NCBI GenBank assembly: GCA_002967695.1 | Contig: PUHN01000003.1 | Span: 62,001 to 126,000 of the forward strand | Direction: 5' to 3' | Source of the DNA: Rhodobacteraceae bacterium WD3A24 | GTDB lineage: Bacteria > Pseudomonadota > Alphaproteobacteria > Rhodobacterales > Rhodobacteraceae | Length of the DNA stretch: 64,000 bases | Part shown: positions 8,833-17,218 of the stretch, piece by piece | Numbering within the stretch: position 1 is the first letter of the stretch | Layout of the letters: every line of letters begins with the position of its first letter | Notes under the pieces: generated by a model | The model's database searches: none | Told to the model about the DNA's origin: nothing | Seen by the model: the letters and a program-made list of their open reading frames with translations, nothing else | Position numbers and translations under genes: made by a program

Positions 8833-10245
8833 ATGACCCGCCCCTTCGATCATTTCGTGGTATTCGCGGAGATGCGCACGGGCTCGAACTTCCTCGAGGC
8901 CAGTCTCAACGAGTTCGACGGCATCACCTGCCACGGCGAGTTGTTCAACCCGCATTTCATCGGTCAGAAGGATCGCACCGAATATCTCGGCGTGACGATG
9001 ACCGGGCGCGAGGAAGATCCGCTTCAGCTTCTCGACCGGCTGCACGGGGGGGCTGATCTGCAGGGCTTCCGGTTCTTTCACGATCACGATCCGCGCGTGC
9101 TGGCACGGGTGCTGCCCGACCCGCGCTGCGCCAAGATCGTGCTGACGCGCAACCCGGTCGAAAGCTACATCTCGCGCAAGATCGCCGGCCGGACAGGGCA
9201 GTGGAAGCTCACCGACGTCAAGCATCAGAAAGCGGCGCGCATCAATTTCGACGCCGCCGAGTTCGAGGCCCATGTGCAGGAATTGCAGGCATTCCAGATC
9301 ACGCTTCAGCGGGGCTTGCAGACCACCGGACAGACGGCCTTCTACATCGCCTATGAGGATCTGGGCGATGTCGAGGTGCTCAATGGACTCGCCGCCTATC
9401 TCGGTGTGCCGGCGCGGATCGAGGCGCCCTCGGCCAAGCTCAAGAAACAGAACCCGGCGCCGATCGAGGACAAGGTGGTCAACCCCGATGAACTCGAAAC
9501 GGCCATTGCCCGGCTCGACCGTTTCAATCTCACGCGCACCCCTGCTTTCGAGCCCCGCCGGGGGCCCATGGTGCCGCGGTTCATCGCCGCGGCGGAGAGC
9601 GCGTTGCTTTTCATGCCCGTCGCCGGCGGGCCGACAGAGGCCGTCGCGGACTGGCTCGCCGCGCTCGACTGGGTCGATCGGGCGGCCCTGCAGACGGGTT
9701 TCACGCAAAAGACGCTGCGGCGATGGAAACGCAGCCGCCCCGGTCACCGCAGCTTCACGGTGCTGCGCCATCCGCTGGCACGGGCCCACGCGGTGTTCTG
9801 CGACAGCGTGCTGATGCGCGGAGCCGAGGCGGTGCGCGGCCATCTCAAGCGGGTTCACGGCGTGGAATTGCCGCCGCCGGGCCGGTTCGAGGGCTGGAGC
9901 CCCGAGGCACATCGCGCCGCCTTCGGCGCCTTCCTCGCCTTTCTCAAGGCTGTCCTCTCGGGCCAGACCGGCCTGCGCGTCGCGCCCGAATGGGCCAGCC
10001 AGAGCGCCGTACTCAAGGGGTTCGCACAGTTCGCCCTGCCCGATGCGGTCCTGCGGGAAGACGAATTGCAGGCGGGACTCGCCACGTTGCCCGCCGGTCG
10101 TACCCCGGCCCCGCGCATCGTCGCCACGCCGGCCGACGTACCCCACCCCCTGGCAGAGATCGCCGATGACGGGCTTGAGGCGGCGGTGCGCGAGGCCTAT
10201 CCGCGCGATTTCATGGAGTTCGGCTTCGACCGCTGGCGCGGCTGA
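8833..10245 (+). CDS. NodH-like PAPS-dependent sulfotransferase with two sulfotransferase-like halves
   Basis: A 470-residue cytoplasmic protein. Residues 1-200 form a sulfotransferase domain. The 5'-phosphosulfate loop is RTGSN at residues 15-19, and the 3'-phosphate-binding segment is LTRNPVESYISRKI with R106. Roseobacter relatives are often called nodulation protein NodH. The second half looks like a degenerate repeat of the same fold: FMPVAGGPTEAV near 258 stands at the 5'-loop position, and FTVLRHPLARAHAVF (R312) resembles a 3'-phosphate segment. It ends the rightward glycan operon, only 1 bp from the converging ptsN. It would transfer sulfate from PAPS to a glycan; the PAP produced is a substrate for CysQ at 1660-2457. 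Confidence 0.82.
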   Translation: MTRPFDHFVVFAEMRTGSNFLEASLNEFDGITCHGELFNPHFIGQKDRTEYLGVTMTGREEDPLQLLDRLHGGADLQGFRFFHDHDPRVLARVLPDPRCAKIVLTRNPVESYISRKIAGRTGQWKLTDVKHQKAARINFDAAEFEAHVQELQAFQITLQRGLQTTGQTAFYIAYEDLGDVEVLNGLAAYLGVPARIEAPSAKLKKQNPAPIEDKVVNPDELETAIARLDRFNLTRTPAFEPRRGPMVPRFIAAAESALLFMPVAGGPTEAVADWLAALDWVDRAALQTGFTQKTLRRWKRSRPGHRSFTVLRHPLARAHAVFCDSVLMRGAEAVRGHLKRVHGVELPPPGRFEGWSPEAHRAAFGAFLAFLKAVLSGQTGLRVAPEWASQSAVLKGFAQFALPDAVLREDELQAGLATLPAGRTPAPRIVATPADVPHPLAEIADDGLEAAVREAYPRDFMEFGFDRWRG

Positions 10246-10246
10246 C

Positions 10247-10711
10247 TCAGGCGGCCTTGCTTGCCCGTGCCTCGGTGAGGATGGCGTGCAAGGTGGCCGG
10301 ATCGGAGTTGGCGCGCAACTTGGCGCAGATCGACGGGTCGCGCATGGTGCGCGAGACCAGCGCGAGCGCCTTGAGATGATCGACGCCCGCCTCGCGCGGC
10401 GCGAACAGCGCAAAGACCAGATCGACCGGCGCCTTGTCCACCGATCCGTAGTCGAAAGCCCGCTCCATGCGAAAGAACACGCCCACGACGCGGTCGGCGT
10501 GATCGAGCCGCGCATGGGGCAGCGCGACGCCATGGCCCACCCCGGTCGGCCCGAGACTTTCGCGCTCCTGCAGGGCGTCGAGTGCCTCGACGGCCGAGAC
10601 GCCGTAGACGGCGCTGGCGACATCCGCGAGATCCTGGAAGAGGCGCTTCTTGCTTGTCAGATGGCCCACGATGCGAACGGCTTTGGGCTCGATCAGACGC
10701 GACAGTTCCAT
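10247..10711 (-). CDS. ptsN: PTS IIA-like nitrogen regulatory protein
   Basis: A 154-residue EIIA-Ntr protein, the final phosphate acceptor of the nitrogen PTS, which regulates potassium uptake, ABC transport and sigma-54-related processes by protein contact. The phosphorylation site is H66 in VGHGVALPHARLD. The rest (FFRMERAFDYGSVDKAPVDLVFALFAP) fits the EIIA fold throughout, and length is typical. It is the last gene of the leftward lptC-lptA-lptB-rpoN-hpf-ptsN string, an arrangement conserved widely in proteobacteria. A 76-bp gap containing a hairpin separates it from hpf. The identification is secure. Confidence 0.95.
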   Translation of the reverse strand: MELSRLIEPKAVRIVGHLTSKKRLFQDLADVASAVYGVSAVEALDALQERESLGPTGVGHGVALPHARLDHADRVVGVFFRMERAFDYGSVDKAPVDLVFALFAPREAGVDHLKALALVSRTMRDPSICAKLRANSDPATLHAILTEARASKAA

Positions 10712-10745
10712 GCGCCCACCTTTCTGCTTCGTACTGCCCGTGATC

Positions 10746-10767
10746 GGGCGGTGTCAGGGCACCGCCC
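10746..10767 (-). other. Stem-loop between hpf and ptsN
   Basis: GGGCGGTG and CACCGCCC form a perfect 8-bp stem with a six-base loop in the hpf-ptsN gap. No U-tract follows on the minus strand, so a processing or stability element for the polycistronic mRNA is more likely than a full terminator. Confidence 0.4.
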
Positions 10768-10787
10768 GCGGTGGTCCAGCGGTGCCG

Positions 10788-11366
10788 TCAGCTCTGGCTG
10801 TTGGGCGGATCGACCCAGCCAATGTTTCCGTCCTCGCGGCGATAGACCACATTGATCCCGCCATGGCGCTCATTGCGGAACACCAGGACCGGCGATTCCG
10901 ACAGCTCCATCTGCATGACCGCCTCACCCGCGGACAGCGAGGGGATTCGCGTCTCCGTCTCGGCAATGATGATGGGCTGAAGGCTCTCCCGCTCCGATTC
11001 CTCCGCAGCTCCGTCGGCGGCGAGGATATAGGCGGAGGCCCCCGCGAATTCAACCGGCTGCGAACGCGTCCGGTGATGGTCCTTGAGCCGGCGCTTGTAG
11101 CGGCGCAGCTGCTTGTCCATCTTGTCGCGGCAGGCATCGAAGGCGGCGTAGATCTCGTTGGCGGCGGCCTTGGCCTGGGCCGTCAGCCCGGTGGAAAGAT
11201 GCACCGTCGCCTCGCAGACGAACTGGTGGGCATTGCGCGAGAATACCACCACGGCGTCGGTGGGCCGCTGCGCGTATTTCTCGACCACCTCGCTGAGCTC
11301 GGTCTTGACATGTGTCTGCAGCGCGTCGCCCACGTCGATCTGTCGGCCCGAGATCTGATAGCGCAT
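10788..11366 (-). CDS. hpf: Long-form ribosome hibernation promoting factor
   Basis: A 192-residue HPF/YfiA protein. The N-terminal S30AE domain (MRYQISGRQIDVGDALQTHV to about residue 100) binds the 30S decoding region and blocks translation in stationary phase. The C-terminal domain (ESPVLVFRNERHGGINVVYRRED) is the dimerisation module of long HPF, which joins two 70S ribosomes into 100S particles. The start at 11366 is set by a strong GAGGAGGAG four bases upstream of the ATG; the open frame continues upstream without homology. It sits between rpoN and ptsN, as in many proteobacteria, where sigma-54-linked stress responses and ribosome hibernation are coexpressed. Confidence 0.95.
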   Translation of the reverse strand: MRYQISGRQIDVGDALQTHVKTELSEVVEKYAQRPTDAVVVFSRNAHQFVCEATVHLSTGLTAQAKAAANEIYAAFDACRDKMDKQLRRYKRRLKDHHRTRSQPVEFAGASAYILAADGAAEESERESLQPIIIAETETRIPSLSAGEAVMQMELSESPVLVFRNERHGGINVVYRREDGNIGWVDPPNSQS

Positions 11367-11434
11367 GAAGCTCCTCCTCTGATGGCGGCGCGCCACGCCA
11401 GGAATCGGCATGGTGGGCCGGCGGGGCTGATGGA

Positions 11435-12727
11435 TCACGAACCCCCGCGGTGCGGGGCGGCGCGCGACCGGTTCCGACGGCGCCCGGCGGACGAGGGAAG
11501 GCGCAACCATCCCCTGTATTTGGCGACAGTTCGCCGGGCGATGTCAATTCCTTCCCGTTCGAGCCGCAGACGGATGGCGTCGTCGGACAGCGGTGCATCG
11601 GGCGGCTCGGCGGCAATCATCGCCCCGATACGCGCGCGCACGGCCGCGGCTGACAGGCTGCTCTCTGCAGCCTCCGGCAGCGCGCCGGAAAAGAATGTCG
11701 CCAGCGGAATGACCCGCCCCTCGTGGCTGAGCGCCTTGCCGGACACGCTGCGGCCAACGGTCGAAGGATGCAGCGCAAGCTCCTGCGCCAGTTGTGCGCG
11801 CGAGAGCGGTCGCAGCGCCTGTGCGCCCTCGTCGAAGAACCGGTGCTGCCGCTCGACGATCGCCCGGCCGATGCGCAGTAGCGTCGATTCGCGCATCTCC
11901 ACCGCGCGCAAGAGCGCCTGTGCCGCGCGGCGCATGTCGGCGCTGAAGCCGCCGGCGCGCGCCTTGCCCGCCAGCGCGGCATCAAGACGCAGGCCGGGGC
12001 GCGCGGCCCGCAGCGGCACAACATCCAGCGCGCCGCGTGCGCCCCTGACGACCTCCAGCTCGGGAATCAGGGCCGTGGCGGGGGCATCGCCGGTCTCGAC
12101 GGGTTTGCTGCGCAGGCCCCGCAGGAGGGCAGTCAGCCGCTCGGCTTCCTGGCGGGGGACGCCCAGCCGTTTTGACAGCGCGGCCATGTCGCCGCGCGCG
12201 ATCGCCTCCATGCCGGCCACGAGCCCCCCGGCGAGGGCTCCGTCCACGCCCCGCTCGCGAAGCTGCAATTCGAGGCACTCGGCGAGACTGCGCGCGCCCA
12301 CGCCGGTCGGCTCGCAGGACTGCACCGCCGCGAGCCCCGCCCGCGCGGCGGCGTCGCTCAGGCCGAAGGTGGCGGAAATCTCGCCCAAGGGGGTATCGAG
12401 CATGCCGTCATCGTCCAGAGAGCCGGCGATGCAGGCGGCCGCATCGCGCGCCTCGGACGGCAGCGACATCGCAGCGAGCTGATCGCCGAGGCTGTGCAGC
12501 AGACCGGGGCGGTCGGCCATTGCAGCCAGCGCGGCGCCCCCCACACCGCCGACCACACGCGCGGGAGGGCGATAGACAAGAAAGGGATTGTCGGCCGCCG
12601 CCCGGGCCAGCGCCTCGTGCAACCCCGCGGCGGGCAGGCGGAGAATCCACAGCGCCCGGTGCAATTCGGGCGTCAGCACCGGGCTCTGCCGCGCGGAAAG
12701 GCCCAGCCGCGGCTTCACGGACGACAT
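11435..12727 (-). CDS. rpoN: RNA polymerase sigma-54 factor
   Basis: A 430-residue sigma-54 factor that directs RNA polymerase to -24/-12 promoters and needs AAA+ activators. The N-terminal region I is recognisable (LGLSARQSPVLTPELHRALWIL) but contains few glutamines compared with enteric RpoN. The core-binding region follows, then the DNA-binding helix-turn-helix (LAQELALHPSTVGRSVSGKAL). The diagnostic RpoN box ARRTVAKYR is at residues 397-405. An arginine-rich 25-residue tail follows the box. The protein is somewhat shorter than the 477 residues of E. coli RpoN. It lies between lptB (18 bp upstream) and hpf, as is conserved in proteobacteria. Confidence 0.95.
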   Translation of the reverse strand: MSSVKPRLGLSARQSPVLTPELHRALWILRLPAAGLHEALARAAADNPFLVYRPPARVVGGVGGAALAAMADRPGLLHSLGDQLAAMSLPSEARDAAACIAGSLDDDGMLDTPLGEISATFGLSDAAARAGLAAVQSCEPTGVGARSLAECLELQLRERGVDGALAGGLVAGMEAIARGDMAALSKRLGVPRQEAERLTALLRGLRSKPVETGDAPATALIPELEVVRGARGALDVVPLRAARPGLRLDAALAGKARAGGFSADMRRAAQALLRAVEMRESTLLRIGRAIVERQHRFFDEGAQALRPLSRAQLAQELALHPSTVGRSVSGKALSHEGRVIPLATFFSGALPEAAESSLSAAAVRARIGAMIAAEPPDAPLSDDAIRLRLEREGIDIARRTVAKYRGWLRLPSSAGRRRNRSRAAPHRGGS

Positions 12728-12745
12728 GGCGCCCGGCCTGGCGGT

Positions 12746-13504
12746 TCAGGAGATGCGAAAGCTCTGGCCCAGATAGACGCGCCGGACGTTTTCATCGCGC
12801 ACGACCTCCTCGGCGGAGCCGCTCATCAGCACACCGCCATCATGCAGGATATAGGCGCGGTCGACGATCTCAAGGGTCTCGCGCACGTTGTGATCGGTGA
12901 TCAGAACACCGATGCCGCGCGTCTTGAGTTCACCGACCAGCGCGCGGATATCGCCCACCGCGATCGGATCGACCCCGGCAAAAGGCTCGTCGAGGAGAAC
13001 ATATTTCGGATCCGAGGCCAGACAGCGCGCGATCTCCACCCGCCTGCGCTCGCCGCCCGACAGCGCCATCGCCGGCGCGCGCCGCAGATGGGTGATCGAG
13101 AATTCCGAAAGCAGTTCCTCGAGCCGTTCGCGCCGGCGGGCGCGATCGGGCTCGGTGACTTCGAGGATCGCGCGGATATTGTCGGCCACGCTCAGGCCGC
13201 GAAAGATCGAGACCTCCTGCGGCAGATAGCCGATGCCCAGCCGCGCGCGGCGATACATTGGCAGCGCGCTGACCTCGCGGCCGTCCAGGCTGACCGATCC
13301 GCCCTCGGCGGCCACCAGCCCGGCGATGCAGTAAAAGCAGGTCGTCTTGCCCGAGCCGTTGGGCCCCAGCAACGCAACGACCTCGCCGCGGTCGAGCGCG
13401 AGGCTGACATCGCGGATCACGGGCCGGCGGCGATAGCTCTTGCGCAGATGCGTCACGCGCAGCCCTGCCCCGCCCTCGGTCACGCTCAGGGGGGCGGCGC
13501 TCAC
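12746..13504 (-). CDS. lptB: LPS export ABC transporter ATPase
   Basis: A 252-residue ABC ATPase that, with LptF/LptG, extracts LPS from the inner membrane and pushes it along the Lpt bridge. Walker A is GPNGSGKT at residues 47-54. The signature [13 protein letters not shown] and Walker [14 protein letters not shown] are intact, and the H-loop is in LITDHNVRE. The sequence [15 protein letters not shown] is characteristic of LptB. Its start overlaps the lptA stop by 4 bp, implying translational coupling. A 12-residue low-complexity N-terminus precedes the usual start. LptF and LptG are not in the window. Confidence 0.96.
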   Translation of the reverse strand: MSAAPLSVTEGGAGLRVTHLRKSYRRRPVIRDVSLALDRGEVVALLGPNGSGKTTCFYCIAGLVAAEGGSVSLDGREVSALPMYRRARLGIGYLPQEVSIFRGLSVADNIRAILEVTEPDRARRRERLEELLSEFSITHLRRAPAMALSGGERRRVEIARCLASDPKYVLLDEPFAGVDPIAVGDIRALVGELKTRGIGVLITDHNVRETLEIVDRAYILHDGGVLMSGSAEEVVRDENVRRVYLGQSFRIS

Positions 13505-14031
13505 TGGTTGCCGTCGGGCTGGATGATGGTGCGCACGCGCCCCTCCATGGTGCCCGTCCCCTCGGTCAGATCGACGATGAGCCGGTCGCCCGAAAGCGCG
13601 TTGCCGCCCTGGGTCAGCAGCACGTCACCCTCCATCACGATCCGCCCCGAGTCGATCGAGTACTCCGCTTCCTGTGCCTCGGCCGCGGCGTTGCCGGTCA
13701 CCAGCGTCACCCCCCCGCTTGCGAGCATGCGCGCAATGGCGCCCTGCTGGCGCTCGCCCGTCGCGGCATTGGCGGCGCCCTCGCGGTATTCGATGCGCAC
13801 GGTTTCCGCCGACAGGCGCATCTCGCCCTGCCCCACCACGACACCGCCGCTGAAGATCGAGGTGCCGGTGGCCTGCTCGACCGTCAGACGATCGGCCGAG
13901 ACCTCGACGGCCTGGGTGGTGTCATGCTCCAGCCCGCCCAGCATCACTTCCGTCCCCTGCGCGGGCAGCGCGGCGGGCAGGGCCGCAAGGGCGAGGGCGA
14001 AAAGGGCGGCGCATGGGCGCAGGAGTGCCAT
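13501..14031 (-). CDS. lptA: LPS transport periplasmic protein LptA
   Basis: A 176-residue periplasmic OstA/LptA protein, the bridge that carries LPS across the periplasm. A signal peptide is clear (about residues 1-25, [17 protein letters not shown]). The mature part is a beta-jellyroll with the typical phrases [33 protein letters not shown] and [18 protein letters not shown]. It is flanked by lptC (3-bp gap) and lptB (4-bp overlap), the conserved order. The assignment rests on both motif content and context. Confidence 0.93.
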   Translation of the reverse strand: MALLRPCAALFALALAALPAALPAQGTEVMLGGLEHDTTQAVEVSADRLTVEQATGTSIFSGGVVVGQGEMRLSAETVRIEYREGAANAATGERQQGAIARMLASGGVTLVTGNAAAEAQEAEYSIDSGRIVMEGDVLLTQGGNALSGDRLIVDLTEGTGTMEGRVRTIIQPDGNQ

Positions 14032-14034
14032 CGA

Positions 14035-14661
14035 TCAATCCTCTGGTTGGGGGTGGTATACCACCATCACGTTGTCCGTGAAATCAAGAATATACCGGCC
14101 CTCATGCGCCGGGTCGGCACGCAGGACGAGATGGTCCGCCGATATCCTGCCCGGGGGGCCGGTGCCGGCCACGCCACCCTCGAATTCGGCCCGCGTGCGG
14201 TCGAGACGGGCGGACAGGCTCTGCGCGACGAGCTCATAGCCCGGCGCGGCCGTGACATCGACTCCTCCCAGCAAGGCCAGCCGGCCGAGCTCGCGGTCGA
14301 TCCAGCCGATTTCGGCACGCAGCGTCGTGTTCTGCCCGTCGGGCGTCTCGATGCGCGCGCTCAGCCCCGTCGCGTGCAGACGTGTGGCCGCGTTCTGGTC
14401 TGTCTGCAGCGTCTCCGCGCTCAGGGTAATGGCACTGCCGTCGGCGGTGACGCCGGCATAGCTTCCCCCTGAAAGGCGCGGCTCGCGCACCAGCCGCTCG
14501 ACATCCAGATCGGCCCGGTCGACAGCGCGGTTCGGGTCGATACCCCGCGCCATCAGGAACAGGCTCGACAGCATCGCCAGCGCCGCCAGCGGCAGCACGA
14601 TCTTGAGCCACGCCACGAGGCGCGAATACGTGTCATCGACCCGCGTCACACGCCAGGGCAT
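14035..14661 (-). CDS. lptC: LPS export protein LptC
   Basis: A 208-residue single-pass inner-membrane protein. An N-terminal transmembrane helix (about residues 18-38, LKIVLPLAALAMLSSLFLMA) anchors a periplasmic OstA-like jellyroll that passes LPS from LptB2FG to LptA. The ATG at 14661 (MPWRVTRVDDTYSRLVAW) is preferred to the longer open frame, which would overlap rnd and lacks homology. It lies 13 bp after rnd and 3 bp before lptA, so the whole rnd-lpt-rpoN-hpf string is probably read as one unit. Confidence 0.9.
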   Translation of the reverse strand: MPWRVTRVDDTYSRLVAWLKIVLPLAALAMLSSLFLMARGIDPNRAVDRADLDVERLVREPRLSGGSYAGVTADGSAITLSAETLQTDQNAATRLHATGLSARIETPDGQNTTLRAEIGWIDRELGRLALLGGVDVTAAPGYELVAQSLSARLDRTRAEFEGGVAGTGPPGRISADHLVLRADPAHEGRYILDFTDNVMVVYHPQPED

Positions 14662-14674
14662 GACCGCGCCCCGC

Positions 14675-15310
14675 TCAATGGGCGAAGATGTCGATCTCGG
14701 GCCAGCCGGCGAGGTCGAGCATCGCCCTGTCGGACAGGAAATCGAAGCAGGCCCGGGCAAGCTCCGCACGGCCCTCGCGGGCCAGACGGAGGTCGAGCGC
14801 CTCCTTGAGCCGGTGCAGATACAGCACGTCGGAGGCCGCATAGGCCAGCTGGGCCTCGCTCAACTCTTCGGCACCCCAGTCCGAACTCTGCTGCTGCTTG
14901 GAGATGTCCACCGCAAGCAGCTCCTGGAGCAGGTATTTGAGCCCGTGGCGATCAGTATAGGTGCGCACCAGCTTCGAGGCGATCTTGGTGCAGTAAACCG
15001 GAGCGGCCTTCACCCCGAAGGCGTGGGCGAGCACCGCGATATCGAAGCGGCCAAAATGAAACAGCTTGAGAATCTCGGGCGCGGCAAGCATCCGCGCCAG
15101 ATTGGGCGCCGGCCGCCCGCCCGGCCGGATCTGGACCATATGCGCATCCCCGTCGCCGGCGGAAAGCTGAACAAGGCAAAGCCGATCACGGTGAGGGTTG
15201 AGCCCCATCGTCTCGGTGTCGATGGCCACGACCTCTCCCAGATCGAGGCCATCGGGCAGGTCGTCGCGGTGCAGATGATTGGCCAAGGCGCCCCCCGATT
15301 GTCCGAACAC
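14675..15310 (-). CDS. rnd: RNase D-type 3'-5' exoribonuclease
   Basis: A 211-residue DEDDy exonuclease resembling the catalytic domain of RNase D. Exo I is IDTETMGL, Exo II is LFHFGRFDIAVL and Exo III is YAASDVLYL with the catalytic tyrosine four residues before the aspartate. It lacks the C-terminal HRDC domains of E. coli RNase D, as is usual for the short alphaproteobacterial form found upstream of lptC. The ATG at 15310 is used; a TTG at 15286 (LANHLHRDDL) gives a start closer to many homologues and is a real alternative. It probably trims the 3' ends of stable RNAs. Confidence 0.88.
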   Translation of the reverse strand: MFGQSGGALANHLHRDDLPDGLDLGEVVAIDTETMGLNPHRDRLCLVQLSAGDGDAHMVQIRPGGRPAPNLARMLAAPEILKLFHFGRFDIAVLAHAFGVKAAPVYCTKIASKLVRTYTDRHGLKYLLQELLAVDISKQQQSSDWGAEELSEAQLAYAASDVLYLHRLKEALDLRLAREGRAELARACFDFLSDRAMLDLAGWPEIDIFAH

Positions 15311-15386
15311 GGCCCCGAGGCGGGCCGCGCCGGGGCGTATCTAATGCCCCCCGCGCGCCCGCGCAACAACGCCCCGGCCGCCGCGC

Positions 15387-15908
15387 TCAGAAGCGGTACT
15401 GAAGCCCCATCCGCACCACGTCGCGGTCCGCCGAACTCGACGAGGCCGTCGCGTCGGAAAGATGATAGAAGCCCGCCGACACCGAAACATCGGGGGCGAC
15501 CTCGTACATCACGTCGAAGCCGGTGCGAAACTGAAGCCAGCCGGCGCCCTCGTCATCGCCGTCGTCGGGCGCGTGATACAGCGCGGGGCCGGTATAGGGG
15601 GTGATCTGGAAGGGGCCGAGAAAGTAGTCGCGGCGCACCCCGATCGACAGGAACCCGCCCCCGTCACCGGCCACACCCGCGGCATAGAGCGGACGCAGCC
15701 CCAGAAACAGCGCGTCGTTGGGCCGGTATTCCACGGTGATCTCGCCCGACCTGTCCCGGTGGCCGACATCGGGGTCGTTGCCGCCGAAACCGTAGAGCCA
15801 GTAGCCGTCGGCGCTCAGATCGGCCGGTGTCGGATTGGTGTTGTCAGCAAGGGCGAGCGTGCCCACCACGATCGCGACATAGGCCGCATAGCTCATTCCG
15901 AAGATCAT
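15387..15908 (-). CDS. PagL-like lipid A 3-O-deacylase (acyloxyacyl hydrolase) family protein
   Basis: A 173-residue outer-membrane beta-barrel with an N-terminal signal-like segment (YAAYVAIVVGTLALA). PagL enzymes remove the 3-O-acyl chain of lipid A. The catalytic H-x-S is seen as H149-L-S151 in GFYHLSDA near the C-terminus, and the protein ends in the barrel signature MGLQYRF. PagL uses a glutamate 14 residues after the histidine; here that spacing falls on D163. The start at 15908 is one of two nearby ATGs. A long open frame extends beyond it but runs antisense to the flavoprotein gene, so I reject it. It follows the LPS-transport cluster, a fitting context. Confidence 0.72.
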   Translation of the reverse strand: MIFGMSYAAYVAIVVGTLALADNTNPTPADLSADGYWLYGFGGNDPDVGHRDRSGEITVEYRPNDALFLGLRPLYAAGVAGDGGGFLSIGVRRDYFLGPFQITPYTGPALYHAPDDGDDEGAGWLQFRTGFDVMYEVAPDVSVSAGFYHLSDATASSSSADRDVVRMGLQYRF

Positions 15909-16037
15909 CGGCGCGCTCCGTCTGCCGGCGTTGGTCGCTCGATGATTACGCTCCGGCGTGCGCAGACACAAGCCCGCCGCTTGCCCCGCCCGGCAAAGGG
16001 TGCCACCCCACTCCGGCGCGGCCACCGGAGAGATGCG

Positions 16038-17213
16038 ATGGAAAAATGCGATGCACTCGTGATCGGGGCGGGGCCGGCGGGGCTGATGGCCGCCGACGCA
16101 TTGGCGCAGGCCGGTCGGCGAGTGATATTGGTCGAGGCGCGCCCGAGCCCCGCGCGCAAGTTTCTCATGGCCGGCAAGTCGGGCCTGAACCTGACAAAGG
16201 ACGCGCCCCCGGCGGCCTTCCTCGACGCCTATGACGAGGCCGCCGGGTGGCTGGCTCCGATGATCACGTCGTTCGGCCCCCCAGAGGTGCAGGATTGGGC
16301 GCGCGGGCTCGGCCAGCCGGTGTTCACCGGCTCGTCGGGGCGGGTCTTTCCACAAGCGATGAAAGCCTCGCCGCTGCTGCGCGCCTGGCTCGCCCGGCTG
16401 GCGGATCAAGGCGTCGAGCTGCGCACGGGCTGGCGCTGGCAGGGCTGGCAGGGGCAGGCGGCGCGGTTCGACACGCCCGCGGGCACGGCCCTGATCGCCG
16501 CGGACGTCATCGTGCTGGCGCTGGGCGGGGCAAGTTGGGCGCGATTGGGCTCCGACGGGGCGTGGCGCGACATACTCCTGCGACAGGGCGTGCCCGTCGC
16601 GTCGTTCCAGCCCGCGAATATGGGCTTCAGGGTGGACTGGTCGCACCACATGGCCCCGTATTTCGGCACGCCGGTCAAGGGCGTGGCGCTGTCGGCGGGC
16701 GAGCTGCACGCGCGGGGCGAGTTCGTGCTGTCGGCGCGCGGAATCGAGGGCGGCGGCGTCTATGCCGTCAGCCGCGCTCTGCGCGAGGGCGCGCCGCTCG
16801 TGCTCGATCTGGCCCCCGATCTGCAAGCCGGCGAGATCGCCCGCCGGCTGGCCGCGCAACCGGGCAGGCTCAGCCTGTCCAACCGGCTGCGCAGGGCGCT
16901 GGGGCTGGCCGGCGTTCGCCGGGCGCTGCTGCGGGAATGCGCCGGCCCGCCCCCGGCGGCCCCCGAGGCGCTGGCCCGCCTGATCAAGGCGCTGCCCGTG
17001 CCGCTGGCCGGGCCGCGGCCGCTGGACGAGGCGATCTCGATCGCCGGCGGCATCCGCCGCGAGGCGCTGACCGCCGGGCTCGAAATCAAGGCGCTGCCGG
17101 GGGTGTTCGCGGCGGGCGAGATGCTGGACTGGGAGGCACCCACGGGCGGCTACCTGCTGACCGCATGCCTGGCGACGGGGCGCTGGGCCGGATGCGCGGC
17201 GGCGCGGCTTTAG
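16038..17213 (+). CDS. TIGR03862-type NAD(P)/FAD-dependent flavoprotein (BaiN/HI0933-like)
   Basis: A 391-residue flavoprotein. The FAD-binding Rossmann motif is LVIGAGPAGLMAADAL near residue 8. The landmarks ARKFLMAGKSGLNLTK, FTGSSGRVFPQAMKASPLLRAW and VFAAGEMLDWEAPTGGYLL at the C-terminus are those of the HI0933/YhiN family, specifically the group often annotated TIGR03862. The physiological reaction of this family is not established, though BaiN relatives reduce steroid double bonds. The ATG at 16038 begins at the Rossmann fold; the open frame extends upstream over the PagL-like promoter without homology. It converges on the GST gene with 5 bp between stops. Confidence 0.85.
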   Translation: MEKCDALVIGAGPAGLMAADALAQAGRRVILVEARPSPARKFLMAGKSGLNLTKDAPPAAFLDAYDEAAGWLAPMITSFGPPEVQDWARGLGQPVFTGSSGRVFPQAMKASPLLRAWLARLADQGVELRTGWRWQGWQGQAARFDTPAGTALIAADVIVLALGGASWARLGSDGAWRDILLRQGVPVASFQPANMGFRVDWSHHMAPYFGTPVKGVALSAGELHARGEFVLSARGIEGGGVYAVSRALREGAPLVLDLAPDLQAGEIARRLAAQPGRLSLSNRLRRALGLAGVRRALLRECAGPPPAAPEALARLIKALPVPLAGPRPLDEAISIAGGIRREALTAGLEIKALPGVFAAGEMLDWEAPTGGYLLTACLATGRWAGCAAARL

Positions 17214-17218
17214 GCCGC

